Notes: generated by a model not told the origin, from the letters alone. 64,000 nucleotides of DNA from Aliarcobacter faecis (GCF_013201705.1 NZ_CP053837.1:2108001-2172000); one strand, 5' to 3'. Positions 27,920 through 37,738 are shown, counted from the first letter of the stretch. Numbers and translations are program-made.

Positions 27920-28490
27920 TATTTTAATTTTAACGATATTTTTTCTATTTAGTGGATGTGGATTAAAACAAGAAGCTATATCTATAAATCACTATTCAAT
28001 AGATTTTAAAACTGAAAAAAAAGTAAATAAACCAAAACTTAGTTCAATTTTTATAGAAGAACCAAATGTAAATAAAGCTTTTAATCTAACATCAATTTTT
28101 TACACTATAAAGCCATATATGTTTGAAGAGTATGCAAAAAATAGATGGATAAATCTCCCTTCAAATATGATTTATAATCAATTAACTGATTCATTTACTT
28201 CAAGTAATATATTTTCTAATGTTATATTAAAAGATAAAAAAATTGAATATGAATATAGTTTGAAGACAGAAGTTATAAAGCTTTATCAAGTTTTTGAGAA
28301 TGATAAATCTTATGCTATTTTAAAAGTAAATTTTATTTTAATTAAAAATGGACAAATTTTTAAATCATACACTTTTGATAAAAAAATCTTATGTGATGAA
28401 AATAGTGCATACGGTTTTGTAAAAGCTTTAAACATTGGATTTGATGAAGTTATAAATAGTTTATTAAAAGATTTAACTTCTTTACTTTAA
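27909..28490 (+). CDS. ABC transport auxiliary lipoprotein (PqiC-like)
   Basis: The start ATG at 27909 gives a lipoprotein signal with lipobox LFSGC (Cys17) and a 193-residue product. The family, related to PqiC and ABC-type transport auxiliary lipoproteins, supplies the outer-membrane partner for MCE transporters; typical motifs are INHYSIDF and RWINLPSNMIYNQLTDS. It is the last gene of the mla operon and appears to stand in for the soluble carrier MlaC, which is not in the window. Confidence 0.82.
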   Translation: MKNSILILTIFFLFSGCGLKQEAISINHYSIDFKTEKKVNKPKLSSIFIEEPNVNKAFNLTSIFYTIKPYMFEEYAKNRWINLPSNMIYNQLTDSFTSSNIFSNVILKDKKIEYEYSLKTEVIKLYQVFENDKSYAILKVNFILIKNGQIFKSYTFDKKILCDENSAYGFVKALNIGFDEVINSLLKDLTSLL

Positions 28491-28525
28491 AATATTTATA
28501 GCTAATTGCTTTTAAAACTAATTTA

Positions 28526-29560
28526 TTATTTCAATCTCTTTGCAATAATAGGTGCGATATTCATCACAATAAAAAGTCGTACAATATGGTGTAAAGTTAT
28601 ATAAGGAAGATTCGCTCCTACTAAAAGAGCTATTAAATTTATCTCTGTTTGTCCACCTGGAGCAAAACTTAGCATAATATCCAAAGCCTTAAAATCTAAA
28701 GTATAAAAGATAATTGCTATAAAAATAGCTGATAAAATAGCTAAAATAATAAAATGCCCCAAAGTAGCAACAAGTGTTTGATATATTATTTTCAAAGGAA
28801 CACCTTTAAAAGTAAATCCAATAATTACCCCAAAAACTATCTGAATAAACTTTAAAAACTCATCAGGAATAGCCACACTATAAACTCCAGTTGAGTATAA
28901 AATAATACTTAAAATCATAGGTCCCATCAAAAAAGCAGCAGTTAGCTTTAACTTTTTTGCAAATATTGCAGCAAATATTGCAAGAATATATAAAGAGCTA
29001 AACTCAAAGAAATCAATATTTTTCAAAGGAGTGGTTAGTAGTTGGTTACCTCTTATATCTATTTGAAAAATATATTGAATTATAAAAGGTAAAGAAACTA
29101 CTACAAAAAAGAGCCTTGAACTTTGCATTAAAGTTATTTTTGCTGTATTTGCTTTTAGCTCTTCTCCTATTATAACCATCTCTATTACACCACCTGGCAT
29201 AGAGCCTAAATATGAGGTTTTTAAATCATATTTTAAAACTTTATAGTAGTAGAATGTTCCAAAAAATATAACTAAAATTGTAAAAGGAATTACTAATAAT
29301 AAACTTGCAGTATAGTGTGGAATATATTTTAAAATTTCTGGAGTAAAAGCACTTCCAATAGCAAGACCTATTAAAATCCTTGCTGGTGGAGAGAATACTT
29401 TTGGGCTTTTTATTGGTAGTTTTTCAAATCTAATAACAATAGATGTAGCAAAAATACTTCCCAAAAGCCAAGGAAGAGGAAGATGTAAAAAGATAAAAAT
29501 CAATGAACCACAAAGCCCTAAAATTAGGGCTAATAGCATTTGAGAAATATTCTTTATCAT
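28526..29560 (-). CDS. AbrB-family membrane protein
   Basis: Polytopic inner-membrane protein of the AbrB/ammonia monooxygenase-like regulator family (PF05145 type), with a duplicated repeat. The 344 residues give about ten hydrophobic segments, and the family motifs LPLPWLLGSI and SMPGGVIEMVIIGEE occur in the first half, with SFAPGGQTEINLIAL in the second. The transported compound is unknown; the ammonia monooxygenase name is historical. Its start overlaps the HAD phosphatase stop by four bases. Confidence 0.85.
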   Translation of the reverse strand: MIKNISQMLLALILGLCGSLIFIFLHLPLPWLLGSIFATSIVIRFEKLPIKSPKVFSPPARILIGLAIGSAFTPEILKYIPHYTASLLLVIPFTILVIFFGTFYYYKVLKYDLKTSYLGSMPGGVIEMVIIGEELKANTAKITLMQSSRLFFVVVSLPFIIQYIFQIDIRGNQLLTTPLKNIDFFEFSSLYILAIFAAIFAKKLKLTAAFLMGPMILSIILYSTGVYSVAIPDEFLKFIQIVFGVIIGFTFKGVPLKIIYQTLVATLGHFIILAILSAIFIAIIFYTLDFKALDIMLSFAPGGQTEINLIALLVGANLPYITLHHIVRLFIVMNIAPIIAKRLK

Positions 29561-30210
29561 AAAGAAGCTAGATATTTAACAGCTTCAAGAGAATCTTTTT
29601 TTATAATATTAGTATATTTACTTAACTCTTCTTCATTTGAGTAACCACATAAAAGACCAATAGAGTTTATAGAAGCATTTTTTGCAGAGATTAAGTCCAA
29701 TTTTGTATCTCCTATCATAAAAGCTTCATTTTTATTTTTATCATAATTTAAACTATGTAAAGCTTTTAATATTGGCTCTTCATGTGGTTTTGGATTCTCA
29801 ACATCTTCTCTTCCAATAATTACTTCAAAATGTTTTCCTATATCAAAATTATCTAAAATTGGAGTTGAGTAAATCCTTGTTTTTGTAGTAACCACTCCTA
29901 ATTTCGCAAATTTTGAAGCTAAATTTACTGCTTCAAAAGCATTTTCAAGTAAAGTTGTTTGTGCTACTGAAATATCCTTATATCGCATTTTATAACTATC
30001 TACAAAATCCCAAACTACACTTTTAGACACTCCCAAATTTTCAAACATAATATCAAGTGGATAGCCAATTTGTTTTTTTATATCTTCAAGACTTCCCTTA
30101 AAATCAAAACTATGCGTAGAAAAAGCATATAAAAATGTACTTGTAATTGCATCTGTTGAATCTATTAAAGTTCCATCTAAATCAAATAATATAATCATCT
30201 CTTTTGCCAA
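29557..30210 (-). CDS. gph: HAD-family phosphatase (phosphoglycolate phosphatase-like)
   Basis: Cytoplasmic HAD-superfamily hydrolase, subfamily IA, probably acting on 2-phosphoglycolate or another small phosphate ester. The 217-residue protein has motif I FDLDGTLIDS (about 9), motif II VVTTKT (about 106), the lysine in ENPKPHEEP and motif III MIGDTKLDL (about 166). The specific substrate cannot be set from sequence. It lies ten bases after the peptide-binding protein gene and overlaps the AbrB-family gene. Confidence 0.85.
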   Translation of the reverse strand: MAKEMIILFDLDGTLIDSTDAITSTFLYAFSTHSFDFKGSLEDIKKQIGYPLDIMFENLGVSKSVVWDFVDSYKMRYKDISVAQTTLLENAFEAVNLASKFAKLGVVTTKTRIYSTPILDNFDIGKHFEVIIGREDVENPKPHEEPILKALHSLNYDKNKNEAFMIGDTKLDLISAKNASINSIGLLCGYSNEEELSKYTNIIKKDSLEAVKYLASL

Positions 30211-30220
30211 AATTTATTCC

Positions 30221-31723
30221 TTATTCTTCTATTTGCCAATCTTTTTGATTGTGCATTATTCCTATAAATGCAGGTTCTACATTTTTTATTTTTTTGTTTA
30301 TAGCAGTTATTCCATCTGGAATATATAAAAATAGATATGGTAAATCATCACTTATTAGTTTAAAAACCTCTTTATAAATAGTACTTAACTCATCTTTATC
30401 TATAGTACTAATTCCCTGTTCAATTAACTCATCAACTTTATCATTTTTATAACCAACTAGATTAAATCCACCTAATTTATCACTTGAGCTATGCCAAATA
30501 GGATAAGCATCAGGAGTCAAAGGCATAGACCAACCAAGAAGTATAGCTTCAAATTTTCTAGGGTGAACAACTGTATTTAAAAAAGCTTGCCACTCCATAA
30601 CTCTTATTTTCATATTAACACCAGCTTTTTGAAGTTGATATTGTAAAATTTGAGCTGCATTGACTCTTATATCATTCCCTGTATTTGTTACTACTTCAAA
30701 TGTAAAAGGATTCTTTTCATCATATCCAGCTTCTTTTAAAAGTTCTTTTGCTTTTTGTATATCTTGAAGTATAGGATTAACTTCGTTATTGTAAGCATAA
30801 GAATTTGGCATAAAAGGTCCATTACAAACTTGTCCATATCCAAAAAACAAAATATCAACTAACTCTTGTCTATTAATTGCCAAAGATAAAGCTTGCCTAA
30901 CTCTTTTATCTTTAAATTTTTCATCTTTTAAATTCAAGCCCAAATAACTATATGTAAAAGCTGGTTTTTGTATTATTGTGTACTCTTTTTTAAAACTATC
31001 ATCTATTTGTCTATCTACTTGAATTGGATCTAATGTACCAATATCAAGTTTTTTCTCTTTTAAATACAAAAAAGATGTACTTAAATCTGGTAAAAATTTA
31101 TATAAGATTTTATCAATTTCTGGTTTTCCATCAAAGTAATCTTCATTTGCAATAAGTTCTATATCTTGCCCTACTTTAAACTCTTTTAACTTATATGAAC
31201 CTGTACCTATTGGATTTTTATTAAAAGAACTTGTCATAAGATTTTCTTCATCTTTTAAAATATGGTATGGAAGTAATCCTACCATCCAAACTTCCAAAGC
31301 TTTAAAATATGGTTTTTTATACACTATTTCAACTGTTGAATCATCTATTGCTTTTACGCTCTCAATCTCTTGAAAATTTGATTTTATAGAATTAAAAACT
31401 TTTGGATTTATGATTTGTTCATAAGTAAAAATCACATCTTTTGAAGAAAGTTTTACTTTATCATGCCATAAAACATTATCTTTTAATTTCACAATTAATT
31501 TTGTAGGACTTATAAATTCATAACTTGAAGCTAATTCAAGAGTTACATTTCCATCTTTATCATATTTAAAAAGTCCATTAAAAAGCCAATCAGATATTTC
31601 ACTACTAGCACTATCATTTGATAAAATTGGATTTAGCCTACTCGGGCTTGAACTCATAGATAAAGTTAGAGTTGAAGCACTTAACGATATAAAAAAGATT
31701 AGGTTGATTAGTAAAAATTTCAT
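30221..31723 (-). CDS. Periplasmic peptide-binding protein (ABC transporter, family 5)
   Basis: Solute-binding protein of the oligopeptide/nickel family. The 500-residue protein has a signal peptide (MKFLLINLIFFISLSAS) and the family signature around WHDKVKLSSKDVIFTYEQI, with later RQALSLAINRQELVD. No permease or ATPase genes are adjacent, so it is an orphan here; its partners must be encoded elsewhere. Instead it is followed by the HAD phosphatase and AbrB-family genes on the same strand. Confidence 0.88.
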   Translation of the reverse strand: MKFLLINLIFFISLSASTLTLSMSSSPSRLNPILSNDSASSEISDWLFNGLFKYDKDGNVTLELASSYEFISPTKLIVKLKDNVLWHDKVKLSSKDVIFTYEQIINPKVFNSIKSNFQEIESVKAIDDSTVEIVYKKPYFKALEVWMVGLLPYHILKDEENLMTSSFNKNPIGTGSYKLKEFKVGQDIELIANEDYFDGKPEIDKILYKFLPDLSTSFLYLKEKKLDIGTLDPIQVDRQIDDSFKKEYTIIQKPAFTYSYLGLNLKDEKFKDKRVRQALSLAINRQELVDILFFGYGQVCNGPFMPNSYAYNNEVNPILQDIQKAKELLKEAGYDEKNPFTFEVVTNTGNDIRVNAAQILQYQLQKAGVNMKIRVMEWQAFLNTVVHPRKFEAILLGWSMPLTPDAYPIWHSSSDKLGGFNLVGYKNDKVDELIEQGISTIDKDELSTIYKEVFKLISDDLPYLFLYIPDGITAINKKIKNVEPAFIGIMHNQKDWQIEE

Positions 31724-31785
31724 TAGGTATTTTATAGTTTTTTTACAAAAAATCCCATAAATTGGCTTTTAATTTTTATTTGTGA

Positions 31786-31791
31786 TACAAT
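31786..31791 (+). promoter_or_regulatory. -10 element for the thiamin operon
   Basis: TACAAT with an upstream TG lies about 15 bases before the riboswitch, a position consistent with a transcript starting at the riboswitch. Confidence 0.5.
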
Positions 31792-31803
31792 TCATTTTTT
31801 TAT

Positions 31804-31884
31804 TGCAGGGGAACGTAAAAGCGTTGAGAAGGTAAAACCTGACCCTTTGAACCTGATGGTTAATACCAGCGTAGGAAGCGAATT
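31804..31884 (+). promoter_or_regulatory. TPP riboswitch (THI element)
   Basis: The aptamer is clear: GCAGGGGAAC at the 5' side, TTGAGAA, then ACCCTTTGAACCTGAT and GGTTAATACCAGCG with GTAGG at the 3' side. It binds thiamin pyrophosphate and reduces expression of the thiD-thiM-tenA operon when the cofactor is plentiful. It is followed after about 20 bases by a terminator hairpin, which points to transcriptional control. Confidence 0.95.
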
Positions 31885-31906
31885 TTTAAAATTAAAATTT
31901 AATATA

Positions 31907-31940
31907 AAAGGTGCTTTCTAATATGAAAGTACCTTTTTTT
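31907..31940 (+). terminator. Riboswitch-controlled terminator before thiD
   Basis: AAAGGTGCTTTC and GAAAGTACCTTT form a stem followed by nine T residues. It lies between the TPP aptamer and thiD. Confidence 0.85.
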
Positions 31941-31992
31941 TTACCTAAAATAAAAGATATTCAATAAAATAAAAATTTTTTAACAAGGAATT

Positions 31993-32808
31993 ATGATGAG
32001 ACAAAATGAAATTATATTTGCAAATAAAAAAGTTTTAACAATTGCAGGTTCAGATTGTATTGGTGGAGCAGGAATACAAGCAGACCTAAAAACTTTTAGT
32101 GCTTTTGGAAATTATGGTATGAGCGTAGTTACTTCAGTTGTTGCTGAAAATACTTTTAGAGTTATTGATATTCAAGATATAAATCCAAATATTATAGAAA
32201 AACAACTTATTGCAGTTTTTGAAGACATTACTCCTGATGCTATAAAAATTGGAATGTTAGCAAATATAGAAACTATGAAAATAGTAGCAGATTTTTTAAA
32301 AAAACAAAATGTAAAGAATATTGTAATTGACCCCGTAATGTATGCAAAAAATGGTGATGCATTGATGGATATAAAAAATATGAGTAGTTTAATAGAAATT
32401 ATTATCCCCCTTGCAGATGTTCTAACACCAAATATAGCAGAAGCTCAACATTTAGCAAATATGACAATATCTTCAAAAGAGCAGATGAAAGAAGCTGCAA
32501 TAAAAATATATGAAATGGGTTGTAAAAGTGTTTTAATAAAAGGTGGTTACACTTTAGAAGATGCAACAGATATCTTATATGATGGAGTTGAATTTCACTA
32601 CTTTTCATCACCAAAAGTTGATACAAAAAATACACATGGAACTGGTTGTACTTTTTCATCAGCAATTGCTTCAAACTTAGCTTTAGAAATACCTCTAAAA
32701 GAAGCTATTCAAAACTCAAAAGAGTATATCTATAAAGCAATAATAAACTCACCAAATATTGGAAAAGGTAATGGTCCAACAAACCATTTTTTTAAATTTT
32801 TTAAATAG
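31993..32808 (+). CDS. thiD: Hydroxymethylpyrimidine/phosphomethylpyrimidine kinase
   Basis: Phosphorylates the pyrimidine precursor of thiamin twice. The 271-residue ribokinase-fold protein has the start-side motif TIAGSDCIGGAGIQADLKTF, VIDPVMYAKNG about 116 and the anion-hole/catalytic THGTGCTFSSAIA near 216. The second ATG at 31996 has slightly better spacing to AAGGA and could be the real start. It is the first gene behind the TPP riboswitch, eight bases before thiM. Confidence 0.95.
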   Translation: MMRQNEIIFANKKVLTIAGSDCIGGAGIQADLKTFSAFGNYGMSVVTSVVAENTFRVIDIQDINPNIIEKQLIAVFEDITPDAIKIGMLANIETMKIVADFLKKQNVKNIVIDPVMYAKNGDALMDIKNMSSLIEIIIPLADVLTPNIAEAQHLANMTISSKEQMKEAAIKIYEMGCKSVLIKGGYTLEDATDILYDGVEFHYFSSPKVDTKNTHGTGCTFSSAIASNLALEIPLKEAIQNSKEYIYKAIINSPNIGKGNGPTNHFFKFFK

Positions 32809-32816
32809 GAAGAATT

Positions 32817-33638
32817 ATGATAAATGATTTAGTAAATATCTTAAATAGTATAAAGGAAAAAAATCCATTAATTCATCAAATTACAAACTATGTTACAGTA
32901 AATGATTGCGCAAATGTAACTTTAGCAGTTGGAGCAAGTCCTGCTATGGCTGATGATGAGAATGAAGTTGAAGATTTTGTAAATATTGCATCATCACTTT
33001 TAATAAATATTGGAACATTAAATGATGATATAAAAAAATCTATGATTAAAGCTAGTAAAAGAGCCAAAGAGATTGGTGTTCCAGTAGTTTTAGACCCTGT
33101 TGGAGTTGGTGCTTCAAAATTTAGAAAAGATTTTATAGAAGAGCTTTTAAAAGATTCTAAAATATCTTGTATTAGAGGAAATATCTCTGAAATAAAATCT
33201 ATTTTAAATCAAAGTTCCAATACAAAAGGTGCTGATGCTTCAAAAGAAGATATTGAAAATATTAAGAATACAGCAATAATTGCAAAAACATTAGCAAATA
33301 GTTTAAATTTAGTTGTAGCAATTACTGGAGAAACTGATGTTATAAGTGATGGTAAAAGAGTAGTTACTATAAAAAATGGTAGCCACCTTTTGCCACAAAT
33401 TACTGGAACAGGTTGTATGTGTTCCTCTTTAGTTGCTAGTTTTTGTGGAACAAATAAAGAAAAACTATTTGAGGCAACTGTTTTAGCACTTTTGGTTATG
33501 GGAATATCTGGAGAAATTGCCTATGATAAGAGTCAAAATCTTGGGCTTGGAACTTTTCATAAAGAGTTATTTAATGCAATAGGAAATTTTGATGAACAAA
33601 CTCTAAAAGAAAAAGCAAATTTAGAGAATATATTATAA
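32817..33638 (+). CDS. thiM: Hydroxyethylthiazole kinase
   Basis: Phosphorylates the thiazole alcohol in thiamin salvage. The 273-residue protein has the family opening NPLIHQITNYVTVNDCAN, PAMADDENEV (about 43), the VLDPVGVGAS loop (about 91) and the catalytic GTGCMCSS (about 196). It is the second gene of the riboswitch operon. Together with tenA it points to salvage from degraded thiamin rather than complete synthesis from this locus. Confidence 0.96.
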   Translation: MINDLVNILNSIKEKNPLIHQITNYVTVNDCANVTLAVGASPAMADDENEVEDFVNIASSLLINIGTLNDDIKKSMIKASKRAKEIGVPVVLDPVGVGASKFRKDFIEELLKDSKISCIRGNISEIKSILNQSSNTKGADASKEDIENIKNTAIIAKTLANSLNLVVAITGETDVISDGKRVVTIKNGSHLLPQITGTGCMCSSLVASFCGTNKEKLFEATVLALLVMGISGEIAYDKSQNLGLGTFHKELFNAIGNFDEQTLKEKANLENIL

Positions 33639-33652
33639 ATAAAGGATTAAAA

Positions 33653-34327
33653 ATGTCATTTTCAAGAAGTTTAAAACAAAAAGCTATAAAAGTTTGGGAA
33701 GATGGATACAATCACCCATTTGTTCAAGAGTTAGGAGCTGGTACTTTATGTAAAGAGAAGTTTAAATTCTATTTACTACAAGATTATTTATATCTTTTAG
33801 AGTATGCAAAAGTTTTTGCAATGGCTATGGTAAAAGCTGATGATGAAAAAATGTTAAGTAACCTTAGCTCTATTACAAAGGCTACTTTAGTAGATGAGAT
33901 GAAAGTTCATCATTTGTATATGAAAGAGTTTGGAATAAGTGAAGAAGAGGTAAAAAGTGTAAAAGCTAGTTTGTTTAATAGAACATACACTGCAAATATG
34001 CTTGCAACTTCACAAAAAGGTGACTTAGTCGAGACTTTAGCAACTGTTTTCCCTTGTGCTTGGACATATTGTGATTATGCAAACAGATTAAAAGAGCAAT
34101 ATAAAGATAATTTAGAAGATAACTTCTACAAATCTTGGATTGAAACTTATGCAGGAGAAGATTTCGAGAACTCATTTCTTTGGTTTTATGATGCAATTGA
34201 TGAATTAGTAGTAAATAAAACAGCTAAAGAAAAAGAGAAAATAGAAGAAATTTTTATTGCAAGTGTTGAATTTGAATATATGTTTTGGGAAATGGCTTAC
34301 AATAAACAGATGAGTTATGTAAAATAG
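33653..34327 (+). CDS. tenA: Thiaminase II / aminopyrimidine aminohydrolase
   Basis: Hydrolyses aminopyrimidine breakdown products of thiamin to the form used by ThiD. The 224-residue all-helical protein has LLQDYLYLLEYAK (about 41), the catalytic cysteine region ATVFPCAWTYCDYA (about 130) and a C-terminal acidic residue in SVEFEYMFWEMAY. It is the last gene of the thiD-thiM-tenA operon. thiE is not here. Confidence 0.93.
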   Translation: MSFSRSLKQKAIKVWEDGYNHPFVQELGAGTLCKEKFKFYLLQDYLYLLEYAKVFAMAMVKADDEKMLSNLSSITKATLVDEMKVHHLYMKEFGISEEEVKSVKASLFNRTYTANMLATSQKGDLVETLATVFPCAWTYCDYANRLKEQYKDNLEDNFYKSWIETYAGEDFENSFLWFYDAIDELVVNKTAKEKEKIEEIFIASVEFEYMFWEMAYNKQMSYVK

Positions 34328-34331
34328 ATAT

Positions 34332-34360
34332 AAAAAAAGGAGCGACAAAATCGCTCCTTT
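34332..34360 (-). terminator. Terminator for rplM-rpsI, shared with tenA end
   Basis: GGAGCGA and TCGCTCC form a stem around a short loop. On the minus strand it is followed by a run of seven T residues, so it mainly ends the ribosomal-protein transcript; the plus-strand side has only three. Confidence 0.85.
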
Positions 34361-34384
34361 GGGGAAAATAAAGAAAAATACCAA

Positions 34385-34774
34385 TTATCTTTTTGAGAAT
34401 TGTGAAGATTTTCTTGCTTTTTTCTTTCCGTATTTTTTTCTTTCAACAGATCTTGCATCTCTTGTTAATAAACCATGTGGTTTTAAGATAGTTCTAAATT
34501 GCTCATCATAAGCAACTAAAGCTCTTGAGATACCATGTCTTGCAGCATCTGCTTGAGCTGAATAACCACCACCTAAAGTTTTAACAACGATATTTACTGA
34601 TGTCTCTTGTTTTGCTACATGTAATGGTTGCATTACTCTTTTTTTAATTGAATCATGTCCACCAAGCCATTGATCTAAAGTTTGACCATTTACAGTTAAT
34701 TGTCCATTTCCATTCTCTAACCAAACTTTAGCGATTGCTGTTTTTCTTCTTCCAGTTGCATATACTTTTGCCAT
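34385..34774 (-). CDS. rpsI: 30S ribosomal protein S9
   Basis: Small-subunit protein whose C-terminal tail reaches the P-site tRNA. The 129-residue product has [15 protein letters not shown] at the start and ends in the usual basic tail [17 protein letters not shown]. It lies five bases downstream of rplM in the conserved rplM-rpsI pair, and a strong terminator follows. Confidence 0.97.
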   Translation of the reverse strand: MAKVYATGRRKTAIAKVWLENGNGQLTVNGQTLDQWLGGHDSIKKRVMQPLHVAKQETSVNIVVKTLGGGYSAQADAARHGISRALVAYDEQFRTILKPHGLLTRDARSVERKKYGKKKARKSSQFSKR

Positions 34775-34779
34775 TACTA

Positions 34780-35199
34780 TTATCCTTTAATTTGAGCAGT
34801 ATGAGGGTGTTCACTTCCTGCATATACTTTTAATTTTTTTAACATAGCTTTACCAAGAGTAGTTTTTGGAAGCATACCTCTAGTAGCTAATTTATACAGT
34901 TTTTCAGGGTTTTTTTCAATCATATCTGACATTTTGTGAGTTTTTGTACTTCCAAAATAACCTGAGTGTGTATAGTAGTTTTTCTCTTCTAATTTAGCAC
35001 CAGTAAATTTAGCTTTACTTGCATTGATTATAATTACATAATCTCCACAATCAACATTTGGTGTAAAACAAGGTTTATTTTTACCTCTTAAAATTGTAGC
35101 AACTTCAGTAATAACTCTTCCGAATACTTTACCTTCTGCATCTACTACAACCCAAGATCTTTCGATTTCGTTGGCTTTTGCCATTTGAGTAAATTTCAT
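34780..35199 (-). CDS. rplM: 50S ribosomal protein L13
   Basis: Early-assembly large-subunit protein. The 139-residue product shows the family motifs [32 protein letters not shown] and [20 protein letters not shown]. The ATG at 35199 has GGGAG at about eight bases, which favours it over the internal ATG five codons on. It heads the rplM-rpsI unit. Confidence 0.97.
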   Translation of the reverse strand: MKFTQMAKANEIERSWVVVDAEGKVFGRVITEVATILRGKNKPCFTPNVDCGDYVIIINASKAKFTGAKLEEKNYYTHSGYFGSTKTHKMSDMIEKNPEKLYKLATRGMLPKTTLGKAMLKKLKVYAGSEHPHTAQIKG

Positions 35200-35274
35200 T
35201 TATTAACTCCCTTTCTTTAATGAGTTGGAATAATATTTAAGTTATCCTTTTATATAGCTTAAATTAAGTATAAA

Positions 35275-36660
35275 TTAATAATAAATTTTAAAAGTTGAAC
35301 CACTATTAACGATAGAATTAACTTTTAGTTCAAAATTGTGATATTTTAGAATAGATTTTACAATAAAAAGCCCAAGCCCCAAAGAGTTATTCCAATCATT
35401 ACTAGAAGCTCTATAAAATTTTTTATCAATTTTTTCCAAATCCTCTTTGCTAATACCAATACCAAAATCTGTAATACTTAAACAATTTTTTTCTATTTTA
35501 ATCTCTATATCCTTATTAGAGTATTTTAGAGCATTTTCTATAATATTTGAAATAGCAATAGAGAGTAAAGTCTCATCAGCATCAATAAAAACTTCATTTT
35601 TCTCTATATTCATCTCTCTAGTTTTATATTTTATTTTTAAATCACTAACACAATTTTCAATCAAAGATAGAAGATTTACTTTTGTTTTTACTAACTCTTG
35701 CTTTTTTTCTTGAAGTCTTAAAGTAAGCCTTAATTTATCAATAATAGAGGAGAGTTTATTTGAATTAGATTCTATTTTACTTAAAAATTTTAGTTGTACA
35801 TCTTGAGATAAATTTTTATCTTCTATAAGTGTTTGACTATATCCAGAAATTATTGCTATTGGATTTTTAAACTCATGAGAAATAGCAGAAATAATATCAT
35901 CTTTTTGCCTATTGGCAAGTGTTAGTTTTGCTGTATGTTTTGCTTTTTCTTCCTCTTTTTTTAATAACTTTTGTGATACTTTATTTAAAAGTTTTGCTAT
36001 TTTATAAAACTCATAAGTATAGTTTGATTTTAAAAAAATTGGCTTTTTCTTTTTTGTTATATCTTTTAAAAAATATAAAATAGAGTCTGTCTCTTTTTTA
36101 ATCTTTATACTAATAAAATAAGTTGATAAAAAAGCTATTATTAGAAAAAAAGTGATATACATAAAAATTTCAAAAGTTAATTTCATAAAATTATCTTTAA
36201 TTTTATTTGTATAATCAGCCATTCTTATATAGTAAATTTGATTATTTAAGAAAATCTTTTTTGCTATATATAAAAAATCCTTTTCTAAAGTTTCAGAGAC
36301 TCTTCTATCTTTTCCAAGTCCAATATTTTTTGCTTGTATAATTTCAACTCTATTTGAGTGATTTTTTATGCCATCTAAACTTTTATGACTTTCAGCAATT
36401 ACATCTCCATTTTCATCTATTATAGAGATTCTTAAATTTAATTTTGAACTTAATTCTTTAACTAATTTTTTAGTACTATTTATATCTTTTGAGTCCTCTA
36501 GGACAACAGATAAAATATCTATATTTTGAATAAGATTTTCTTCAATTTGATTTATATATAGATTTTTTGCCCAAAAATATGTAATTAGAGTTAAAGTTAT
36601 AAGTATTGCAATAAAGATTGTAAGATAAGTTCGTAAAAAGAGTTGATGAATCTTTAACAA
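35275..36660 (-). CDS. Sensor histidine kinase of the phosphate operon
   Basis: Membrane sensor kinase. The 461-residue protein has two membrane helices (about 10-30 and 160-182) flanking a ~125-residue periplasmic domain, then a linker and the kinase core. The phosphorylated histidine is in ISHEFKNPIAII (about 264), the N box is NIIENALKYS, and the G boxes are DFGIGIS and GLGLFIVKS. It overlaps the regulator gene by seven bases at the end of the pst-phoU operon, which supports a PhoR-like role in phosphate sensing; this is inference from context. Confidence 0.9.
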   Translation of the reverse strand: MLKIHQLFLRTYLTIFIAILITLTLITYFWAKNLYINQIEENLIQNIDILSVVLEDSKDINSTKKLVKELSSKLNLRISIIDENGDVIAESHKSLDGIKNHSNRVEIIQAKNIGLGKDRRVSETLEKDFLYIAKKIFLNNQIYYIRMADYTNKIKDNFMKLTFEIFMYITFFLIIAFLSTYFISIKIKKETDSILYFLKDITKKKKPIFLKSNYTYEFYKIAKLLNKVSQKLLKKEEEKAKHTAKLTLANRQKDDIISAISHEFKNPIAIISGYSQTLIEDKNLSQDVQLKFLSKIESNSNKLSSIIDKLRLTLRLQEKKQELVKTKVNLLSLIENCVSDLKIKYKTREMNIEKNEVFIDADETLLSIAISNIIENALKYSNKDIEIKIEKNCLSITDFGIGISKEDLEKIDKKFYRASSNDWNNSLGLGLFIVKSILKYHNFELKVNSIVNSGSTFKIYY

Positions 36661-37328
36661 AATATATAACCCTCTCCTCGAACTGCTTTTATATAATTTT
36701 TATCTGCATTTGGGTCAATTTTATCTTTTAATCTTTTTATTGCAACATTTACAGTTTTTTCTTGCTTATCTAAAGAGTCTTTCCAAATATGTTCCAATAA
36801 ATACTCTCTACTTAATAAAATATTTTGGTTTTTTAAAAATTCTAAAAGTAAATTATTTTCAAGTTGAGTTAATTCAATCTCTTTATCTTCAATATAAAAC
36901 TTTTTATTTGAAAAATTATATACAATATCTTTTACTTTTAAAATTTCTATCTCTTTTGAAGCTCTTTTTATAACTGCTTTTATTCTAGCAATAAGCTCAT
37001 TTATATTAAAAGGTTTTGTAATATAATCATCAGCATAAGCTTCAAAACCATCTAAAATATCATCTGATTTATCTTTTGCTGTAAGATAAATAACAGGATT
37101 TTGATAGCCACTTGCTCTTAACTCTTTTATAAAAGTTGTACCCTCTATATTTGGAAGGTTTCTATCCATTAAGATTAAATCTATTTTTTCTTCATCTAGT
37201 ATCTGTTTTACTTTAGAAGAGATAGATAAAAAACCTATTGTATCATAGCCCTCTTTTTGTAGAGTAAACTCTAAAAGTTCTAATAAGTCCTCTTCATCTT
37301 CTATTATTAAAACTGTATTATTCTTCAT
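36654..37328 (-). CDS. OmpR/PhoB-family response regulator
   Basis: Two-domain regulator: receiver with acidic pocket EDEED near the start, phospho-aspartate in LILMDRNLP (about 55) and lysine in YLTAKDKS, then a winged-helix DNA-binding domain (TVNVAIKRLKDKIDP). At 224 residues it has the usual length. It overlaps the PsiE-like gene by 11 bases upstream and the kinase downstream. It is likely to bind the 11-bp repeats before pstS and pstC, as PhoB does, but this is inferred. Confidence 0.9.
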   Translation of the reverse strand: MKNNTVLIIEDEEDLLELLEFTLQKEGYDTIGFLSISSKVKQILDEEKIDLILMDRNLPNIEGTTFIKELRASGYQNPVIYLTAKDKSDDILDGFEAYADDYITKPFNINELIARIKAVIKRASKEIEILKVKDIVYNFSNKKFYIEDKEIELTQLENNLLLEFLKNQNILLSREYLLEHIWKDSLDKQEKTVNVAIKRLKDKIDPNADKNYIKAVRGEGYIFC

Positions 37329-37713
37329 TTTGTTTTATTACTTCAACTTTTTTATCTATATTTGGAGAGTATTTAAGAGCTAATATTCTAAATAAGAAAA
37401 AGACAAAAATTACAAATAGTAAAAAGACAATATCAATGTAATCTCTATTTTTATTTGCTGATAAAATAACAACTTCCCTAATTAAAAAGATGATAAAAAT
37501 ATCAAGAACATATCTAAGTCGTAAAGTCTCTTTCTTTATAAAATCAGAAATCATCTTTACAACTTCCATAATTACGATAAACTCTAACATTAAAATAATT
37601 GCTCTATAAAAATCATGCCCAGCAATTAAAATAATAAAGAATATAACCACTGCAATTAAAACTTCAAAGTTTGAACTAAAGTAGTTTGAGATTTTATTTA
37701 TAGCTTTTTTCAT
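37318..37713 (-). CDS. PsiE-like phosphate-starvation membrane protein
   Basis: The 131-residue protein has four hydrophobic segments (about 16-32, 36-50, 70-84 and 92-110) and resembles the phosphate-starvation-inducible PsiE family (AIILMLEFIVIMEVVKMISDF). The biochemical role of PsiE is not known. It lies between phoU and the response regulator on the same strand, which supports a link with the phosphate response. Confidence 0.72.
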   Translation of the reverse strand: MKKAINKISNYFSSNFEVLIAVVIFFIILIAGHDFYRAIILMLEFIVIMEVVKMISDFIKKETLRLRYVLDIFIIFLIREVVILSANKNRDYIDIVFLLFVIFVFFLFRILALKYSPNIDKKVEVIKQNEE

Positions 37714-37738
37714 AGTAAAAAGTATATCATAAAGATTT